Source: Acidobacteriaceae bacterium
GTDB taxonomy: Bacteria; Acidobacteriota; Terriglobia; Bryobacterales; Bryobacteraceae
Length of the DNA stretch: 49,626 nt
Reading direction: 5' to 3'
Assembly: GCA_903970405.1 (NCBI GenBank)
Contig: CAJCIT010000298.1
Coordinates: 1 to 49,626 of the forward strand
Positions 23,934-30,370 of this stretch are shown here, piece after piece. Made by a program: the position numbers and the translations under genes. The first letter of the stretch is position 1. Each line of letters begins with the position of its first letter. The notes below the pieces were generated by a model. It was not told the DNA's origin. It did not search any database and saw nothing but the letters and a program-made list of their open reading frames with translations.

Positions 23934-24165
23934 TGGCCTCTCCTCTTTTCGACTGGTCAGGCTATCTTACGCTGGCAAACCGGCTGGCGGCCAACCCCCT
24001 GACGCGTAGCCTCTGATTACGAGTCGGCCTCGACCCGAATCGCGGATCGAATGAACGTCCAACTGAATAGGGCCCGTTTGTCAGCTCTTGCCCACGGACT
24101 CCCGGTACCCTAAGCCCGCCCCCGCACAGAAGCTCCCATCTTCCCTCCCCATGCGAAACTGAGAT

Positions 24166-24789
24166 TTGCGCATTGTTCGGGACGGCATCTATTACGCTTG
24201 CGGCTTAACGCTATTCGGTCTTCTGCTATCGAACTTTTTCAACCCCTGGCTGGGCATTCCCTTTTATCTGCTGGCGCTGTTTTGCCTGTACTTCTTTCGC
24301 GACCCGGAACGGCGGGTTCCCTCCGCCGACGTCATGGTTGCGCCCGCCGACGGCAAGGTGGTTTCCATCCGCCAGATCTCAACGGACCGGACCCGCATCA
24401 GCATCTTTCTGAACATCTTTAACGTGCACGTGAATCGCTCTCCGGTGCCCGGAACCATCACCGCGATAGATTACCGGCGCGGCGCGTTCAAAATAGCCAG
24501 CCTCGAAGGGGCTTCCGCTCAGAATGAGCAGAACGTCTTTACTGTCGATAGCGGCGGCGCCGAAGTGATCTTCAGCCAGATTGCCGGTTTTGTTGCGCGG
24601 CGTATTGTCTGTTACAAACAACCGGGCGACGCCGTTGAACGCGGCGAACGAATCGGCTTGATCAAATTCGGGTCGCGAATGGATATTTTCTTCGGCCCCG
24701 ATTGGTCGCTCGCCGCCCAGACTGGTCAAAAAGTGCAGGCCGGTGTCAGCGTGCTGGCCACGCGCAACACGCGGAACTCCGCCCTATGA
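24166..24789 (+). CDS. psd: Phosphatidylserine decarboxylase proenzyme (short, archaeal-type)
   Basis: A 207-residue protein with two N-terminal hydrophobic segments (LTLFGLLLSNFFNPWLGIPFYLLALFCLYFF), then the conserved FRDPERRVPSADVMVAPADGKVV, LNIFNVHVNRSPVPG and, near the end, IKFGSRMDIFF. The Gly-Ser in KFGSR is the self-cleavage site that forms the pyruvoyl cofactor on the Ser. It converts phosphatidylserine to phosphatidylethanolamine in the membrane. Size fits the short Psd class. Start TTG 24166 is taken because no ATG or GTG fits in frame nearby. pssA follows 13 bases downstream, the classic pair. Confidence 0.93.
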   Translation: MRIVRDGIYYACGLTLFGLLLSNFFNPWLGIPFYLLALFCLYFFRDPERRVPSADVMVAPADGKVVSIRQISTDRTRISIFLNIFNVHVNRSPVPGTITAIDYRRGAFKIASLEGASAQNEQNVFTVDSGGAEVIFSQIAGFVARRIVCYKQPGDAVERGERIGLIKFGSRMDIFFGPDWSLAAQTGQKVQAGVSVLATRNTRNSAL

Positions 24790-24802
24790 AGGAACCGCGC
24801 CC

Positions 24803-25702
24803 ATGAAGGGCTTGAGCCTCAGAGAGCGGCTGATCGATCCCCGCTCGCCAGACCGTAGGCCGCGGCGCGCTGCCTACATTTTGCCCACGCTCTTTACCAG
24901 CGGTAACGTGTTTCTTGGTTTTGTGGCCATTCTGCAGTGCTTTGAGGGCGCCCTTCTGGCCCAATCCGGCAACTTCGGGCCAAACGATCATTTCGCCCTC
25001 GCCGCGAAATCCATTGGCTTCGCGGTCTTCTTCGATGGCCTGGATGGCCGCATCGCGCGAATGACAAACACCGTCAGCGATTTTGGCCGCGAGATGGATT
25101 CGCTCGCCGACGTCATCACCTTCGGCATCGCGCCGGCAATTCTCGCTTTTGTCTGGGGAGTGCAGTTCGCCGCGCCATTGCAGAGCCCGGACATCGCCAG
25201 TCACCTGATCCGGTTCGGTTATTTCGCGGCGTTCTTTTACCTGATCTGCGGCGCGGCCCGCCTGGCACGGTTCAATGTGCAGACCAATCCGAAGCCCAAG
25301 AATCCGGGACGGCCAGATCGCAAGTACTTTGTCGGCATGCCGATTCCCGCCGCGGCCGCCTTTGTCGCCGCAGTGGTCTTCTTTCTCGATTCGGCGCCGC
25401 TGCGCGACCTTACGGTCTCCATCACCTGGCTTGCGGCAGTCGGCATCCTCGGGCTCCTGATGGTCTCCACCTGGCGCTATCCCAGCTTTAAGCAACTCAG
25501 CGTCTCGAAGCCCCGTTCGCCGCTAGTGTTCATCGTGTTAGCCAGCATCATCTTTCTTATTTCGGGGTGGCCGCACGTCGTGCTCCTGCTGATGTCCCTG
25601 ACCTATGCCCTCAGCGGCATCGTCATTCGGGTCAGCGGCATTATCCGGAGACGGATTAGAAAAGCGCCGCCGGCTGCGCAACCGGAGCATCAAGTTGGCT
25701 AA
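24803..25702 (+). CDS. pssA: CDP-diacylglycerol-serine O-phosphatidyltransferase
   Basis: A membrane protein of about 299 residues. The CDP-alcohol phosphotransferase signature is visible as FDGLDGRIARMTN followed by SDFGREMDSLADVITFG, giving the required Asp residues of D-G-x2-A-R-x8-G-x3-D-x3-D. Around it are about eight hydrophobic segments, starting LPTLFTSGNVFLGFVAIL. It makes phosphatidylserine from CDP-diacylglycerol and serine, the substrate of Psd just upstream. I chose ATG 24803 (MKGLSLRERL), preceded by AAGGA; an in-frame ATG at 24743 would overlap psd. The C-terminus overlaps the next gene by eight bases. Confidence 0.93.
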   Translation: MKGLSLRERLIDPRSPDRRPRRAAYILPTLFTSGNVFLGFVAILQCFEGALLAQSGNFGPNDHFALAAKSIGFAVFFDGLDGRIARMTNTVSDFGREMDSLADVITFGIAPAILAFVWGVQFAAPLQSPDIASHLIRFGYFAAFFYLICGAARLARFNVQTNPKPKNPGRPDRKYFVGMPIPAAAAFVAAVVFFLDSAPLRDLTVSITWLAAVGILGLLMVSTWRYPSFKQLSVSKPRSPLVFIVLASIIFLISGWPHVVLLLMSLTYALSGIVIRVSGIIRRRIRKAPPAAQPEHQVG

Positions 25703-26756
25703 ACTTTCCACGCGCCGGCTGGCCTTGGTCGGTGCTGAAACTCTGTTGGGGCGTGAGCTTTTGGAGGTCCTCGAAAAAGCGTCACTCAAGGCGGCCATCC
25801 AGTCTTTCTCCGCCACTGCCGAAGGCAACTTCGCCGAACAGGAGGGGGAGGCCATCTTCCGGCAGCCATTGGACGCGTCGTCCATCGGCGAATTTGACGC
25901 GGTGTTGATGGCCGGCTCGCAACCCGGCGCCGATCGATGTTACGAACTGGTTCGCGCGAATGGGAACAAGCCCGTGCTCATCGATGCCGCGGGATTGCTG
26001 GATGGGGCGCCCGAAGCGCGCATTGCCGCGCCCTTGATCGACCCCGAGATCGAACGCGCGGACTGGCTTTTTGTGCTGGCCCATCCCGCCGCAGCCATGT
26101 TGGCCCTGCTGCTGTCAAACCTTTCGACGAATCTCCGCCTCCCAAGCGCACAGGCCGTAAGCGGGACGTTGGGCGCGGGTCAATTGGACAGTGCTGTCAT
26201 TAATATCTTCGAGCCGGCCAGCGAACGCGGCAAGCGCGGCATCACCGAATTGCAGCAACAGACCACCAGCCTGCTTTCGTTCCGTCCCCTGGATAAACAG
26301 GTCTTCGATGCTCAGTTGAGCTTCAACCTTCTGCCCGCGTTCGGCGAACAGGCCCAGCCGGCTCTTGAGGCGGCGGAGCAGCGTATCGAAAAGCATTTGG
26401 CCACGCTTCTGGGCCGGCTCGCGGGAACGGCGCCCATCCCCATGCCCTCGTTGCGCTTGACGCAAGCCCCGGTGTTTCACGGCTACTCGGCGTCAGTCTG
26501 GACTGAGTTTACGGCGCCGGTGAGCGTGGAACGAATCAGTGAAGCGCTGGTTTCCGCGCAAATCGAGGTGCGCCGTGCCGGCGAAGAAGTACCTACCAAT
26601 GTGGGTGTCGCCGGGCAGAGCGGCATCCAGGTAGGCGACATTCGCATCGACCGCAACAATCCTCGTGCGGCGTGGCTCTGGGTGACGGCCGATAACCTGC
26701 GCCTCCGGGCTGACGCCGTGGAAGAAATATTACTTGGGCTTGAGGCTTCACGATGA
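25695..26756 (+). CDS. Aspartate-semialdehyde dehydrogenase-like protein without the catalytic cysteine
   Basis: A protein of about 353 residues with the fold of aspartate-semialdehyde dehydrogenase: N-terminal LALVGAETLLGRELLEVLE (Rossmann glycine loop), LIDAAG, and a C-terminal part with VPTNVGVAGQSGIQVGDIR. In real dehydrogenases the phrase 'NPNCST' holds the active Cys; here the equivalent reads AHPAAAMLALLL, so the Cys is missing. That matches the pattern of the E. coli Usg protein, a Cys-less relative of unknown function. The protein should not catalyse the dehydrogenase step. TTG 25695 overlaps the end of pssA; the ATGA overlap with lptE places it in the operon. Confidence 0.8.
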   Translation: MAKLSTRRLALVGAETLLGRELLEVLEKASLKAAIQSFSATAEGNFAEQEGEAIFRQPLDASSIGEFDAVLMAGSQPGADRCYELVRANGNKPVLIDAAGLLDGAPEARIAAPLIDPEIERADWLFVLAHPAAAMLALLLSNLSTNLRLPSAQAVSGTLGAGQLDSAVINIFEPASERGKRGITELQQQTTSLLSFRPLDKQVFDAQLSFNLLPAFGEQAQPALEAAEQRIEKHLATLLGRLAGTAPIPMPSLRLTQAPVFHGYSASVWTEFTAPVSVERISEALVSAQIEVRRAGEEVPTNVGVAGQSGIQVGDIRIDRNNPRAAWLWVTADNLRLRADAVEEILLGLEASR

Positions 26757-27274
26757 ACAGGCGCGGATTCTATGCAGTGTTTGCCATTGCGGCCGCTCTG
26801 ACGGCCAGTTGCGGCTACCAGGTGGGCGGCCAAGGCGATCTCATTCCGAAATCGGTGAAGACCATCGCCATCCCTCCGTTTCGCAATCGATCTATTTATT
26901 ACAAATTGAACGATGGCATTCCGAACGCGCTCATTCACGAATTCAAGGCGCGCACGAAATATGAGATCGTCAATGACCCCGCGGCCGCTGACCTGGTACT
27001 CACAGGCGATATCGCCACTGTCACTGCTGTTCCAGGCGTCTATGACCCGGCTACCTCCAAGGCCACATCCGTCGAAGTTAGTGTCCGGCTCAACCTGCGT
27101 TTGGTGGAGCGCGCCACCGGTAAGGTTCTGTATCAAAAAGACCAGGAGTATCGCGACAGCTACGAGATCTCCGAGGATCCTTCGAAGTACTTCGACGAGG
27201 CCGATTTCGCCTGGGACCGCGTCAGCCGGACCATCGCCAATCGAACGGTCAGCCTTCTGCTTGAGGCGTTCTGA
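26753..27274 (+). CDS. lptE: LPS-assembly lipoprotein LptE
   Basis: A 173-residue lipoprotein with a signal peptide (RRGFYAVFAIAAALTASC) and lipobox LTASC, acylated Cys near residue 20, directly followed by GYQVGG, the usual start of mature LptE. The body is KTIAIPPFRNRSIYYKLNDGIPNAL-type sequence with PPF and the DLVLTGDIATV, LVERATGKVLYQKD strands. LptE plugs the LptD barrel and helps deliver lipopolysaccharide to the outer membrane surface. Its position just before holA is the same as in many Gram-negative genomes. Start overlaps the previous stop by ATGA. Confidence 0.9.
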   Translation: MNRRGFYAVFAIAAALTASCGYQVGGQGDLIPKSVKTIAIPPFRNRSIYYKLNDGIPNALIHEFKARTKYEIVNDPAAADLVLTGDIATVTAVPGVYDPATSKATSVEVSVRLNLRLVERATGKVLYQKDQEYRDSYEISEDPSKYFDEADFAWDRVSRTIANRTVSLLLEAF

Positions 27275-28341
27275 TGACTCCCGAACAATTTCTGGGACGG
27301 ATCAAGAGGCGGCAAGTCGCGGCGATTTATCTCTTCCTCGGCCCTGAGCCGTACATGCGGCGCATCTGCCGTGAGGCTCTGGTGGAGCAGGTTCTGCCGG
27401 GGAACAGCCGCGCCGATGGCTTCAGCATCGTGGACCTGAGTGAAACCAACCTGACCGCGGTGCTGGACGATGCCCGATCGCTGTCATTGTTCGCGGCAGA
27501 GCGGGTGCTGTGGGTGATGAGCGCCGAGACCGCCTTGCCGCGGAAGCTGACGGCCGCCGGCTCGGAAGACGACGGAGAGGAAGGCGTCAGCCCCGCCGGC
27601 CAGTTGGCAGCCTACAGTAGATCTCCGACGCCCGGCACTGTCATCGTGTTCGATTGCAGCCGCTATGACTTTTCAGGTGACGACAAGGCCAAACTGGACC
27701 GCGTCACTAAGTTCTATGAAGCGATCCCCGATGTGGTCGAGTTCCGGCCGTTGCTGCCGGAGACGATTCGCGGACTGGCGCAAGATCTCGCCCTTCAGTA
27801 CAAGATCCAACTCGGAACTCAGGAGCTCGGGCTGCTGCTGGACGCCGTGGGCGGCGATGCCAGCCGTCTGACCGCGGAGATGGAGAAGCTGTTCCTGTAC
27901 GTCGGGACTGCCCGCAAAATCACTGCGGAGGATATCCGTCAGTTAGTGCCGAATGCCTCGCAGACCACCATCTTCCTGTTGGTGAGCGCGTTGGGACGCA
28001 AGGATCGCCGAGGAGCGCTGAAGTCGCTGGATCTTCTGGTGCGCGATGGCGAATACCTGCCGCTGGCGCTGACCTTCCTCGGCACACAGTTTCGGCTCGC
28101 CTTAGCGGCGAAGGAAGCGAATATTCGAAATTCGCAACAGGCCCTGAGCCACTTCCTGAAGCAGGGTGTCCGAATGTGGCGGGACCGCGCGGAGCAAGTG
28201 ATCCGAACGGCTGAAGCCTTCACGCCGAACCAATTGCAAAACGCATTGAAGTTGATTTATGAGGCAGACAAGGGTTTGCGCGACACCCGCCCGGACGACC
28301 GCGTCATTATGGAGACGCTGGTGCTGGCCATGACGCGTTAG
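27274..28341 (+). CDS. holA: DNA polymerase III delta subunit
   Basis: A 355-residue clamp-loader subunit. The N-terminal domain starts TPEQFLGRIKRRQVAAIYLFLGPEPYMRR, which matches the 'Y.L.G.E..L' signature of HolA, and continues with RSLSLFAAERVLWV. The middle has the AAA+-like lid helix region VVEFRPLLPETIRGLAQDL, LLLDAVGGDASRLTAEMEKL and the C-terminal helical collar domain from about residue 215 (TTIFLLVSALGRKDRRGALKSLD). It lacks a Walker A, as expected for delta, which opens the sliding clamp. Its ATG overlaps the lptE TGA (TGATG). A long hairpin lies about 40 bases after the stop. Confidence 0.92.
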   Translation: MTPEQFLGRIKRRQVAAIYLFLGPEPYMRRICREALVEQVLPGNSRADGFSIVDLSETNLTAVLDDARSLSLFAAERVLWVMSAETALPRKLTAAGSEDDGEEGVSPAGQLAAYSRSPTPGTVIVFDCSRYDFSGDDKAKLDRVTKFYEAIPDVVEFRPLLPETIRGLAQDLALQYKIQLGTQELGLLLDAVGGDASRLTAEMEKLFLYVGTARKITAEDIRQLVPNASQTTIFLLVSALGRKDRRGALKSLDLLVRDGEYLPLALTFLGTQFRLALAAKEANIRNSQQALSHFLKQGVRMWRDRAEQVIRTAEAFTPNQLQNALKLIYEADKGLRDTRPDDRVIMETLVLAMTR

Positions 28342-28380
28342 GGTGCCACCATGCGGATCCCGGCACGAATTCAGTGGGAA

Positions 28381-28440
28381 CCGGGAATGGGAGCCGCTGG
28401 TGTTTGGGGCCCAAATCCCAAACGCCACTCTCATTCCCGG
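28381..28440 (+). repeat. Long inverted repeat / RNA hairpin downstream of holA
   Basis: The left half CCGGGAATGGGAG (28381-28393) and TGGTGTTTGGG (28398-28408) pair with CCCAAACGCCA (28417-28427) and CTCTCATTCCCGG (28428-28440), giving about 24 base pairs, an 8-base loop and one 4-base bulge (CCGC). The only two non-Watson-Crick positions are G-U and U-G pairs when read as plus-strand RNA but would be A-C mismatches on the other strand. There is no following run of T, so it is not a standard intrinsic terminator; it may protect or process the 3' end of the holA message. Confidence 0.7.
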
Positions 28441-28441
28441 G

Positions 28442-28746
28442 AGCAGACATTGCCGCATCAGGGAGTCCACCAAACTCCCATCCCGCACACAGTTGTGTCA
28501 TAAGGCTGTTCCGAGCCGATGCCCCCGAACTGACAACTCTTTTAGTTTCTGTTATTTATAAGTTTTTCAGAATTTGTGACTGCCGAAAATAGACCAGCGC
28601 CGATACCGCCAGTCTCCCGATTGGCCCCCTCGCCGGTAGCTTTGAAGACGGTCACAACCCCAACCGCCCTTCTAAAGCCTTGAGGAATTGGGCACTTCCC
28701 CTCTTGGCCGCGCTAACCCCGACGCGAAGCGCTCGACACTCGCGGG
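28442..28746. other. Intergenic region without a recognisable gene
   Basis: About 300 bases between the holA hairpin and the next gene. The stretch 28530-28590 is distinctly AT-rich compared with the surroundings and might hold promoter elements, but no clear -35/-10 pair close to the next start is visible. No open frame here looks like protein. Confidence 0.4.
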
Positions 28747-29772
28747 ATGACCCTTTCAAACCTGCTCACCGAAACAGCCGGCACCGTGCTTATTCGCTGC
28801 GGCGCCGATGTAGATGCGTTCTTCCTTTCTCAAGCCGGCGACACTTTCATTGACTGGTTTAATCGCCATCTTGCCGGAAATGCGCATTGGACGAACCGCT
28901 GGCTGGGCCATACCGCTGATGTGCGAGCGCGCTTCACGAAGATCTGGGACCAGATCCCTGCCATTTTCGGAACCGGGACCATCGGCCTGGTGCAGTTCAG
29001 CGCACTGGTCTGCATTCTGATCAATGAGGTTGGCCGCGACCTGCTACCCCTGTGTGAGGGCTGCGGGCGCCCTGGATACCCCGGCCTTGCCTACCCGTTC
29101 AGCACTATTCGCGGCGTGAAACAGACTTACAACAGCTCACCCCTGAACCTATTAGCGGGCGACCTCTTTTTCGCCGACAACGCCTTCTGGGAAGCGCACC
29201 ACACAAAACCGCTGGCCGTCGCCGTTCGGAGCCACCCCGATCTGCGGGCGGCGTGGAACACGTCAACCTACCCCGGGGCCGTCTTTTCCACCAGCCTGAA
29301 CCCAGCCGTCACTGGCTTTATCCAGGAGGCCGACTTCTTCAAATTCCGGGGCCGAGGCTTCATTCAAGCCACTTGGCGCGCGAATTACAAAGAGATCGTC
29401 ACCTGGGTTCAGCAGTACGCCGGCAGCCAGCCCGCGGTCGCGCAATATGCCGCGCTCTGGAAAGGCAAAGACGCTGACACGGTCGCCACCCAAAGTTCGA
29501 ACCAGGACTGGGACGCGCTCTTCCTGGAGACGGATTTGGTGGTGGCCTGCGCGGCCATCGGGCTTCACAACCGGGCGAGCGGAAACTACCTGCTACTGGC
29601 TCACGATGCAGAGACCTTATCGCTCGGCGAGGACCGCCCGGGCACACTCTTCCGCATGGGCTACCGCATCAGTGGGGCTGCGGTTTACGCGAAGCTGTTT
29701 CAGGATCGCGTGATTGAACTGCTTACAACATTGAACTACCTGCGCCCCAGCCTCCCGAGTCATAATCGCTAA
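28747..29772 (+). CDS. GH19 chitinase/endolysin-like protein of the lysozyme fold
   Basis: A 341-residue protein without signal peptide. The clearest motif is KFRGRGFIQATWRANYKEI around residue 200, matching the 'GRG..QLTGR.NY' substrate-cleft motif of GH19 chitinases and many phage endolysins. Upstream, LVQFSALVCILINEVGRDLLP contains a Glu that could be the general acid, and the FFADNAFWEAH region may be part of the cleft. C-terminal LVVACAAIGLHNRAS fits the last helices of the fold. It would cut peptidoglycan or chitin-like chains, perhaps released by lysis or a contractile system; none of those genes is nearby. Assignment rests mostly on one motif, so only moderate confidence. No Shine-Dalgarno site is clear. 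Confidence 0.55.
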   Translation: MTLSNLLTETAGTVLIRCGADVDAFFLSQAGDTFIDWFNRHLAGNAHWTNRWLGHTADVRARFTKIWDQIPAIFGTGTIGLVQFSALVCILINEVGRDLLPLCEGCGRPGYPGLAYPFSTIRGVKQTYNSSPLNLLAGDLFFADNAFWEAHHTKPLAVAVRSHPDLRAAWNTSTYPGAVFSTSLNPAVTGFIQEADFFKFRGRGFIQATWRANYKEIVTWVQQYAGSQPAVAQYAALWKGKDADTVATQSSNQDWDALFLETDLVVACAAIGLHNRASGNYLLLAHDAETLSLGEDRPGTLFRMGYRISGAAVYAKLFQDRVIELLTTLNYLRPSLPSHNR

Positions 29773-29789
29773 CTAATAGGGAATATTAG
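29773..29789. repeat. Short perfect inverted repeat after the GH19-like gene
   Basis: CTAATA and TATTAG (six bases each) flank a five-base spacer immediately after the stop codon of the previous gene. It may be a weak terminator or an operator; the sequence does not decide. Confidence 0.35.
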
Positions 29790-29981
29790 TACTTTTCACA
29801 GGGGATGGCGCTTTAATTGGAGGGAATGCCGAATGGCCTCCGGACATGCCGTTATAGGAGCGTAATACGGCCCACGTGCGCTCAGAGGCAATTCTTCGTT
29901 CAAGATGCCCCAGTCTACGTCAACTCGGTCCGGCAAATGAGCTTGACGGGCGAAAACATTCGGCAATGCGTCAGCTCAACC

Positions 29982-30016
29982 CATAGCTTTCTATCCCTAG
30001 AAACCTATGCTATGAT
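29982..30016 (+). promoter_or_regulatory. Nested inverted repeats over a -10 box before padR: likely PadR operator/promoter
   Basis: CATAGC (29982-29987) pairs with GCTATG (30009-30014), and inside it TTTCTA (29988-29993) and TAGAAA (29998-30003) flank TCCC. TATGAT (30011-30016) is a plausible -10 box ten bases before the padR ATG, overlapping the right arm. PadR proteins are dimers that repress their own promoter through inverted repeats, so this is the best candidate operator for the padR-permease operon. Confidence 0.5.
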
Positions 30017-30025
30017 CCGAAACAC

Positions 30026-30358
30026 ATGGCGCGTCTCCTGTCAAAACCTTTGCAAGGCTCGCTCAGCCTGCTGATTCTGAAAACCCTCAGCCGGGGCCCG
30101 CTTCACGGCTACGGCATCACGAATCATCTCCAGCAGATTTCGGATGACGTGCTGCAAGTGGAAGAGGGCTCGCTCTACCCGGCGCTGCATCGGATGGAAC
30201 ACGAGGGCTGGATCAGCTCGGAATGGGCCACCTCCGGCACAAACCGGCGCGTTCGTTTTTACAAGCTGACCGCGAAAGGAAAGCGGCAACTGGAGCAGGA
30301 AGAGAACGACTGGAGAGAGGTCACCGCTGCTGTGACCAGGGTTTTGAATTTCGTTTAG
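30026..30358 (+). CDS. PadR-family transcriptional regulator
   Basis: A 110-residue winged-helix protein: LLSKPLQGSLSLLILKTLSRGPLHGYGITNHL is the PadR N-terminal helix, then the recognition region LQVEEGSLYPALHRMEHEGWISSEW and the wing RRVRFYKLTAKGKRQLEQEE. It has the short C-terminal helix (subfamily 2 size). PadR dimers repress neighbouring genes until an effector binds. It is 12 bases upstream of the permease gene, the standard arrangement in Acidobacteriota, so it most likely controls that gene and itself through the inverted repeats at 29982-30016. Confidence 0.93.
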   Translation: MARLLSKPLQGSLSLLILKTLSRGPLHGYGITNHLQQISDDVLQVEEGSLYPALHRMEHEGWISSEWATSGTNRRVRFYKLTAKGKRQLEQEENDWREVTAAVTRVLNFV

Positions 30359-30370
30359 AGGAGAGACGCG

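Noticed and set aside
23929-23934. Perfect TATAAT
   Set aside because: It lies at the end of the small gene, no -35 box is found 16-18 bases upstream and the next gene starts more than 200 bases away.
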